Origin: Desulfobulbaceae bacterium
GTDB taxonomy: Bacteria; Desulfobacterota; Desulfobulbia; Desulfobulbales; Desulfocapsaceae
Assembly (NCBI GenBank): GCA_024227155.1
Contig: JAAELB010000286.1
Location: forward strand, 1-37,358
DNA: 37,358 nucleotides
Reading direction: 5' to 3'
Part shown: positions 32,333 through 37,358 of the stretch, in pieces
Layout of the letters: every line of letters starts with the position of its first letter
How positions within the stretch are numbered: the stretch's first letter is position 1
Notes under the pieces: generated by a model
What the model was told of the DNA's origin: nothing
Databases searched by the model: none
The model's input: only the letters and a program-made list of their open reading frames with translations
Program-made: the position numbers and the translations under genes

Positions 32333-34252
32333 TCAATCGGCCACAGTTCTCTTCTGGGAATGAAACCAAACCTCTCCACCACTAGCCGGTAACACACTGA
32401 TTTCGGTGGGTTCTCCCTGATCGTTTAAGCGCACTCTCCCGACACTACTCTCATTAAGAACATGGCTAAAATCATGATTATCCGGTTTCCGGGGGCGAAT
32501 ACGCATGCGACGGCGTTTGGTAAACCAGTTAAGAGGAGAATGGCTGGCATACAACCAGCGGTTAAATCTGTCAAACCAGCGCAAGAGGACATGGGGAAAT
32601 TCATTCTTAAAGCCGCTACAGGTAATTTGCCATATATTTGGACTGTTTCGCCTGTATTTCAATTTCACATCATAGACAAAAGAGTAATGCACATCCCCTG
32701 AAAGAATCACAAAATTTTTCGGCGTTTTTCTATGCCTGAAGATATTGAGTATAACATTGGCTGAACCGGGGTGTGCCATCCAGTTCTCCGCATCAACCAC
32801 CAGGGGATGCCCACAAAATGTGATGACCCGTTGCACCACCTCAATGAGCTTCACGCCAAAAATCGGGGCTGGGGACACCAGCAGCACCGCTGGCTGATTC
32901 ATAAGCTCCTGCTGCATTTCAGACAGATCTTCCCAGTCCAGCAACCCGGAAGGTTTGGTCAAACTTGATTCAGACCACCAGCGGCTGGTGCGGGTATCAA
33001 GTACCACCATCTTGGGGGTGGTGGGTAAACTAAATTTCCACTGTTCAAAATCGAGGAGATAATCTATCAAGGCATCTTGTTTTTCTCCACCCTGATGCTC
33101 AAAACAGTCATGGACACACTGCAGAAACTCACCTTCAAACTGTCGAGGGTTATTGCCCCATCCCTGGAAAAGAAAATAACCGATAAGGGCGTTACCGATA
33201 ATACGCCTGGAAAACGGATTTTCATAGGCAACCTCTTCCCAGCCACGGGTCAAATTCCAGTCATCGGTGACATCATGATCATCAAAGATCATATAGGTTG
33301 GTATATGGGCAAGAAGCCGCTGAATCCTTGGAAGCCCTGCAGCAAAAGACTCTACATCCACACGCTCGGAATTATACAAGTCACGATGAGCAGCGACTAT
33401 ATCAGCGGAACTACAGTCAACGAATTGCCACAAGGCCGGAGACCATATCAACAGATACATGGCTGCAAATTCTGCCTGTGTTACCAGGTGATTATGAGCC
33501 GAAGCCGCGGTAAAGATCGGTTTTCTTACGCCTCCGAAAAATTGGTCCCGCAGGGTTTTGGTTTCCCGGTTATGGGGCAGAAGATCTTCACGGTGGTAGT
33601 AACATAACTCGCTTTTGAGTAACCCGTCACTATCATCAACAACAGCACCTTTCAGTTTTTCGGGGTAGAGCCCCAGTAAACTCATTACCTGGTGTATGGC
33701 TACCAGCATGGGACCACCGACATCATCAGCATAAATCTGATCGCCAGTCATCATTAATAAAGCGGGCCGTTTTTCCTGTTTGTCCACAACAGTTGTTAAC
33801 TCTTCATCGATTCGCAACAGCGCGTCTTTTGAAGGATAGTGAGGTTTACGGCAGGAGCCGTGCAAGACATGATCGAGGTGAGGTTTAAAGACAAAAACCG
33901 GCCTCTGCTGCCCCTGATACATGAGATGTGGGATAGAGTCTGACAGCGTCAAGTCGCCCTGATCTGAATGGATAAGCAGGTCATATTCAAGCAATTGATC
34001 AGTGGGGAAATAATCCTTGGTCACGTAATGTATCAGATAAACATAGGCATGTTCACCAATCCGAACCGGTTTCGGAGAAAAGCCCTCAATATTACCTGAG
34101 AAAAAGCATTGACCATCATCGTGATGATACAGGCAAAGTGACATATTGAGCGGTCTGCTCGTCACCAGCCACAGCACCAGTTGATCTTTGGTTAATCGGC
34201 GCAGGATCGGGCCAGCAATGATGTTTGGAAGTTCCAGTGATTGATGTTGCAT
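32333..34252 (-). CDS. PhoD-like metallophosphatase, apparently cytoplasmic
   Basis: 639 residues. Metal-binding motifs of the PhoD/metallophosphoesterase fold are TGDQIYADD (169-177), DDHDVTDDW (324-332) and SGDVHYS (518-524). An N-terminal beta-rich domain (about 10-125) with LVLWLVTSRPLNMSLCLYH resembles the one seen in fungal and bacterial PhoD-like proteins. No signal peptide or Tat motif is present, unlike classical secreted PhoD, so it probably acts inside the cell on an unknown phosphodiester or phosphate ester. It is a single gene. The start at 34252 has no clear ribosome site. Confidence 0.88.
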   Translation of the reverse strand: MQHQSLELPNIIAGPILRRLTKDQLVLWLVTSRPLNMSLCLYHHDDGQCFFSGNIEGFSPKPVRIGEHAYVYLIHYVTKDYFPTDQLLEYDLLIHSDQGDLTLSDSIPHLMYQGQQRPVFVFKPHLDHVLHGSCRKPHYPSKDALLRIDEELTTVVDKQEKRPALLMMTGDQIYADDVGGPMLVAIHQVMSLLGLYPEKLKGAVVDDSDGLLKSELCYYHREDLLPHNRETKTLRDQFFGGVRKPIFTAASAHNHLVTQAEFAAMYLLIWSPALWQFVDCSSADIVAAHRDLYNSERVDVESFAAGLPRIQRLLAHIPTYMIFDDHDVTDDWNLTRGWEEVAYENPFSRRIIGNALIGYFLFQGWGNNPRQFEGEFLQCVHDCFEHQGGEKQDALIDYLLDFEQWKFSLPTTPKMVVLDTRTSRWWSESSLTKPSGLLDWEDLSEMQQELMNQPAVLLVSPAPIFGVKLIEVVQRVITFCGHPLVVDAENWMAHPGSANVILNIFRHRKTPKNFVILSGDVHYSFVYDVKLKYRRNSPNIWQITCSGFKNEFPHVLLRWFDRFNRWLYASHSPLNWFTKRRRMRIRPRKPDNHDFSHVLNESSVGRVRLNDQGEPTEISVLPASGGEVWFHSQKRTVAD

Positions 34253-34369
34253 AGGATTGACAGGCAGGATAGGGATAAATTAATCTTTCACATATAACAC
34301 TATTATACAACAAGCCTATCTAAACTACATGCATGTGTCAATCCCTTTTGATGGTTCTACAGCTACAGG

Positions 34370-35713
34370 CTAGCTCCCATAAACAATCCGTGGCAGCCAT
34401 GTTACCAGGGAAGGCCACATTGCCAGGATCAACAACACGATTATCTGAATTACTACAAATGGGATTATTCCCTTATAGAGATCAGTGGTCTTCACTTCCG
34501 GGGGACAGACGCTCTTTAGGTAGAAAAGAGAAGGCCCAAATGGAGGAGTCATAAATGACGTTTGCAGATTCATCGCAAACATGATGCCAAACCAGAGAGG
34601 ATCATAGCCATAATCGACAACAATCGGGGCAATTATGGGGATCTGAATATAGGTGATCTCGATAAAATCGAGAAAAAATCCCAGGATAAATATAAAGATC
34701 ATCACCATGGTCACCAGTTGCCAGCCCTGCAGGTGCATGGAGTCGATGAATTCCCGCAACAGATCATCCCCTCCAAAACCACGGAATACCAGAGCAAAAC
34801 AGGTCGCACCCATTATAATGATGAAGACCATTGAGGTCATTTTTATTGTGCCTCTGGCCACATCATGGAGCAGTTTTCGATTGAGTTTACCTTTGAGAGC
34901 GGTGAGAATAACTGCGCCGACTGCACCCATGGCACCTGATTCAGTTGGGGTGGCAATCCCGGCAAAAATGGTTCCAAGTACTGCGAGAATGAGAAACAGT
35001 GACGGCAATAGGGCTTTGCATAGTCTCAGAATAAAATCCCTGTCAAATTCCACCCTCTCTGGATTTGCTGCTGGAACGTGCCCGGTACCAAAAAACGATG
35101 ATCCCCAGATAAAAACAGAGTAGAGGACCACAAGGATAAGTCCTGGAATGACAGCACCAATAAACATATCTCCAATGGGCACTTCCATTACTGGTCCCAA
35201 CAGCAGGAGAACGATACTTGGTGGAATAATTTGTCCCAGCGTACCTGAAGCAGCAACTGTACCTGCAGCAAAGGATTTTGAATAGTTATGTTCCAGCATG
35301 GTAGGAAGAGACATGAGCCCCATGGTCACAACCGTGGCCCCGACAATCCCCGTTGAGGCACCAAGCAGGGCACCAACCACCACCACGGATATCGCAAGCC
35401 CCCCACGCACATTACGAAAGAGCTCTTCCATTGTCTCCAGCAGCTCTTTGGCGAGCCCTGATTTTTCAAGGGCAAACCCCATGAAGATAAATAGCGGTAC
35501 AGCCATGAGCATGGTGTTACTCATAATGCCCCACATACGAAGAGGCATCAGGTCAAAAAAACTGGGACTCAAACCAACCAGACCAAAGAGAAAAGAGACT
35601 CCCATCATGGTGAGGGTAACGGGGAATCCGATCATCAGGGCCAGAGTCATAACCAAAAAAAGCCATGCAGCCATATAATCGGCAATCCAGAACGGTAAAT
35701 ACTCAATTAACAT
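34370..35713 (-). CDS. dctM: TRAP transporter large permease (DctM)
   Basis: 447 residues with about twelve membrane helices, standard for DctM. Features are LALMIGFPVTLTMMGVSFLFGL, the MLMAVPLFIFMGFALEKSG stretch, ALLGASTGIVGATVVTMGLMSLPTML, GTLGQIIPPSIVLLLLG and IATPTESGAMGAVGAVIL. It is the transport subunit that drives uptake with sodium. GGA lies close to the ATG. It is the last gene of dctP-dctQ-dctM on the minus strand. Confidence 0.95.
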   Translation of the reverse strand: MLIEYLPFWIADYMAAWLFLVMTLALMIGFPVTLTMMGVSFLFGLVGLSPSFFDLMPLRMWGIMSNTMLMAVPLFIFMGFALEKSGLAKELLETMEELFRNVRGGLAISVVVVGALLGASTGIVGATVVTMGLMSLPTMLEHNYSKSFAAGTVAASGTLGQIIPPSIVLLLLGPVMEVPIGDMFIGAVIPGLILVVLYSVFIWGSSFFGTGHVPAANPERVEFDRDFILRLCKALLPSLFLILAVLGTIFAGIATPTESGAMGAVGAVILTALKGKLNRKLLHDVARGTIKMTSMVFIIIMGATCFALVFRGFGGDDLLREFIDSMHLQGWQLVTMVMIFIFILGFFLDFIEITYIQIPIIAPIVVDYGYDPLWFGIMFAMNLQTSFMTPPFGPSLFYLKSVCPPEVKTTDLYKGIIPFVVIQIIVLLILAMWPSLVTWLPRIVYGS

Positions 35714-35769
35714 TTGCTATTCCAACCGGTAAAACAAGCTATAGATTTTGAGATCATCAGGAAAATCGC

Positions 35770-36303
35770 TTACGAAAGTGGTGATTTGAGCAGGGGTTTA
35801 TCCAGTAGAATAAAGATGCTTTTGAGAAACAGTGAGACACCCTGAAGCAACAGCAGCAGATAACCAAGAGGTAGAGTGGCTTTTATCAGGAAGCGAGCCG
35901 GTATCCCCCCGGGATCGATGGAAACCTCACCCACTTCATAGGCCACCAACACCCATGGGATGGTGGTAGTAAGCACAAGATAACAGGAAGGTAAGAGGAA
36001 AAAAATAACTCCAAGGCAATTGACCAGGGCCTTCTTTTTAGTGTTGAGCAATGAATAAAAGATATCGACCCGGACATGCCCGTTGTGGAGCAGGGTAAAT
36101 CCCGCTCCAAACAGAAAGATAAAGGCAAAAAAATGCCATTCCAGCTCTGCCATAAAAACAAAACTGGTATTAAACAGATAGCGAAGAACCACATTTGAAA
36201 AAATAATTGCAATAAAGAGGAAAACGGCAGCTGTCACAAGATAGCTGCCGACCCACTCATTGATCCTGTCACAAACGTTAACTATTTTTCTGCACAGTTC
36301 CAT
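35770..36303 (-). CDS. dctQ: TRAP transporter small permease (DctQ)
   Basis: 177 residues with four membrane helices. FSNVVLRYLFNTSFVFMAELEWHFFAFIFLFGAGFTLLHNGHVRVDIFY is the DctQ signature (N-V-x-x-R-Y-x-F and H-V-R-V-D). SIDPGGIPARFLIKATLPLGYLLLLLQG is the usual closing helix. The ATG at 36303 is preferred over a TTG one codon earlier. It follows the dctP stop by three bases, so translation is probably coupled. It bridges the binding protein and DctM. Confidence 0.93.
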   Translation of the reverse strand: MELCRKIVNVCDRINEWVGSYLVTAAVFLFIAIIFSNVVLRYLFNTSFVFMAELEWHFFAFIFLFGAGFTLLHNGHVRVDIFYSLLNTKKKALVNCLGVIFFLLPSCYLVLTTTIPWVLVAYEVGEVSIDPGGIPARFLIKATLPLGYLLLLLQGVSLFLKSIFILLDKPLLKSPLS

Positions 36304-36308
36304 CAATA

Positions 36309-37358
36309 TTACGCCATGGTATTCCAGTAGACTTTTTCAGACATTTTGCCCCATACAGCAATTTTTTTCTGGAAAGCTGTATAGTCTTCATGAACTTTCA
36401 GGGCAAAAGGATCTTTTTTCGCTTCAGCAGCAACAACTTCAGCGGCAATCTTCTTAATTTCCTTCATGACATCATCGGGGTACACTTCCACCTTAACGCC
36501 GTGTTCCTTCACAAGAGTATCTAAGGCGACACCACTCTGGGCATCAAAAGCGGCGAGGGTGCGGATGTTGACATCGCCTGCCGCAACATCAAGAATACGC
36601 TGGAGATGGGGGGGAAGATCGTAATAGGCCTTCTTGTTAAAAAATACGTCCAGGACCGGTCCCGGTTCATGCCATCCCGGAGTGTAATAGTAGGGAGCGA
36701 CCTTATGCAGGCCAAGCAAAATATCATGCACCGGACCTACAAATTCAGCCGCGTCAACAACACCTCGTTCAAGGGCTGGGAATATTTCAGAAGGCGGCAT
36801 CATTACGGTGGTCACACCAATCTCTGAAAGGACTTTTCCTGCTATGCTGCCGATCCGCATCTTCAGCCCTTTAAAGTCTTCAAGAGAGTTAATTTTTTTA
36901 CTGTACCAACCACCCATCTGAACTCCAGAGTTACCGACAACTCTCGGGACCAGATCAAATTGATCGTATAATTCTGTCATCAACTTCATACCATTGCCTT
37001 CGTAAAACCAGGCATTGATAGACTGAGCATTCATACCAAACGGAATAGAGCCGAACCAATTAAAGGCAGTTGATTTTCCTGCCCAGAAGTATGGAGAACC
37101 GGTTCCCATCTGCATTGTCCCTTTTGACACAGCATCAAAGGCTCCAAAGGGTGGTACAAGCTCGCCTCCACCATAAAGCTTGATATCGAGCTGGCCATCA
37201 GACAGCTCTTTAACGTTTTTACAAAATAGCTTAATGCCGTCGTACATGATCTTCACTTTGGGGTTCCAAAATGAGGTAGCCGTCCAGCGAATTTTCTTGG
37301 TGGAAGCTATGACAGCAGGCGCGCCCACGGTCAACGTTGCCGCTGCTGCTACAGCACC
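36309..37358 (-). CDS. dctP: TRAP transporter substrate-binding protein (DctP), 5' end missing
   Basis: The reading frame stays open to the window edge, so the N-terminus is cut. The visible start AVAAAATLTVGAPAVIAS looks like the hydrophobic part of a Tat-type signal (the Arg-Arg motif would lie outside), followed by TKKIRWTATSFWNPKVKIMYDGIKLF. The conserved ligand arginine lies in LKMRIGSIAGKVL. YYTPGWHEPGPVLDVFFNKKAYYDLP resembles the TakP group that binds 2-oxoacids or lactate. It is periplasmic and delivers substrate to DctQ/DctM. The 2-oxoacid assignment is an inference; other monocarboxylates are possible. Confidence 0.93.
   Translation of the reverse strand, partial: GAVAAAATLTVGAPAVIASTKKIRWTATSFWNPKVKIMYDGIKLFCKNVKELSDGQLDIKLYGGGELVPPFGAFDAVSKGTMQMGTGSPYFWAGKSTAFNWFGSIPFGMNAQSINAWFYEGNGMKLMTELYDQFDLVPRVVGNSGVQMGGWYSKKINSLEDFKGLKMRIGSIAGKVLSEIGVTTVMMPPSEIFPALERGVVDAAEFVGPVHDILLGLHKVAPYYYTPGWHEPGPVLDVFFNKKAYYDLPPHLQRILDVAAGDVNIRTLAAFDAQSGVALDTLVKEHGVKVEVYPDDVMKEIKKIAAEVVAAEAKKDPFALKVHEDYTAFQKKIAVWGKMSEKVYWNTMA

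Noticed and set aside
33077-33607. 176-codon plus-strand open frame
   Set aside because: It is antisense to the PhoD-like gene within its conserved motif region.
1-37358. CRISPR array, prophage or complete insertion sequence
   Set aside because: No regularly spaced direct repeats, phage genes, integrase or transposase were found.

Overview
The window looks like chromosome from an anaerobic, Gram-negative Desulfobacterota-type bacterium, probably a relative of the Desulfobulbales. This is an inference from gene content, not a database match. The supporting content is a four-subunit 2-oxoacid:ferredoxin oxidoreductase, a rubrerythrin-like diiron protein, TRAP and ABC uptake systems with periplasmic binding proteins, a Tat-type TRAP binding protein, an HAE3/MMPL exporter and a CsgG-like protein. 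No phage, CRISPR array, rRNA operon or complete insertion sequence is visible.

Layout. 1-2.9 kb: a small mobile repeat, tRNA-Gly(GCC), a membrane-anchored coiled-coil protein, a helix-hairpin-helix protein with a very lysine-rich tail, and two small membrane proteins (DUF554, DUF3147). 3-10.5 kb: lon on the minus strand, then on the plus strand a nitroreductase, a rubrerythrin-like protein, a DUF3124 protein and aconitase A. 10.5-11.3 kb: a gene-free stretch holding a bidirectional terminator, a cobalamin riboswitch on the minus strand with no gene behind it, and a small transposon-like element inserted next to the aptamer. 11.3-13.3 kb: a helical-repeat protein of unknown function and a ThiF/MoeB-like E1 protein. 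13.3-19.9 kb: two ABC importers on the minus strand, a polar amino-acid type (ATPase, binding protein, two permeases) and a phosphonate/phosphite type (phnD, phnC, two phnE). 20.1-24.9 kb: an XRE-cupin regulator, a vor-type 2-oxoacid:ferredoxin oxidoreductase operon and a leucine dehydrogenase-like enzyme. 24.9-37.4 kb: MMPL exporter, YgjV-like protein, CsgG-like protein, YkgJ-type cysteine-cluster protein, tcdA, truA, thpR, a PhoD-like phosphatase and a dctMQP TRAP importer whose dctP runs off the right edge.

How the genes work together. The amino-acid importer, the divergent XRE-cupin regulator, the VorB-type oxidoreductase and the leucine dehydrogenase form a plausible route for branched-chain amino acid use: uptake, NAD-linked deamination to 2-oxoacids, then ferredoxin-linked oxidative decarboxylation to acyl-CoA. 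The TRAP binding protein at the right edge resembles the 2-oxoacid/lactate-binding clade, which would fit, but the substrate is not proven.

Most unusual are two families of short non-coding mobile repeats. Family 1 (about 153 bp, three copies) has 13-bp terminal inverted repeats, a third internal copy of the terminal word, a conserved hairpin and 8-bp flanking duplications. Family 2 (141 and 164 bp, two copies plus one solo end) has terminal inverted repeats starting GAGYCYGTTGATT and perfect 6-bp target duplications. The apparently orphan cobalamin riboswitch, with a family 2 element beside it, is the other signal most worth following.
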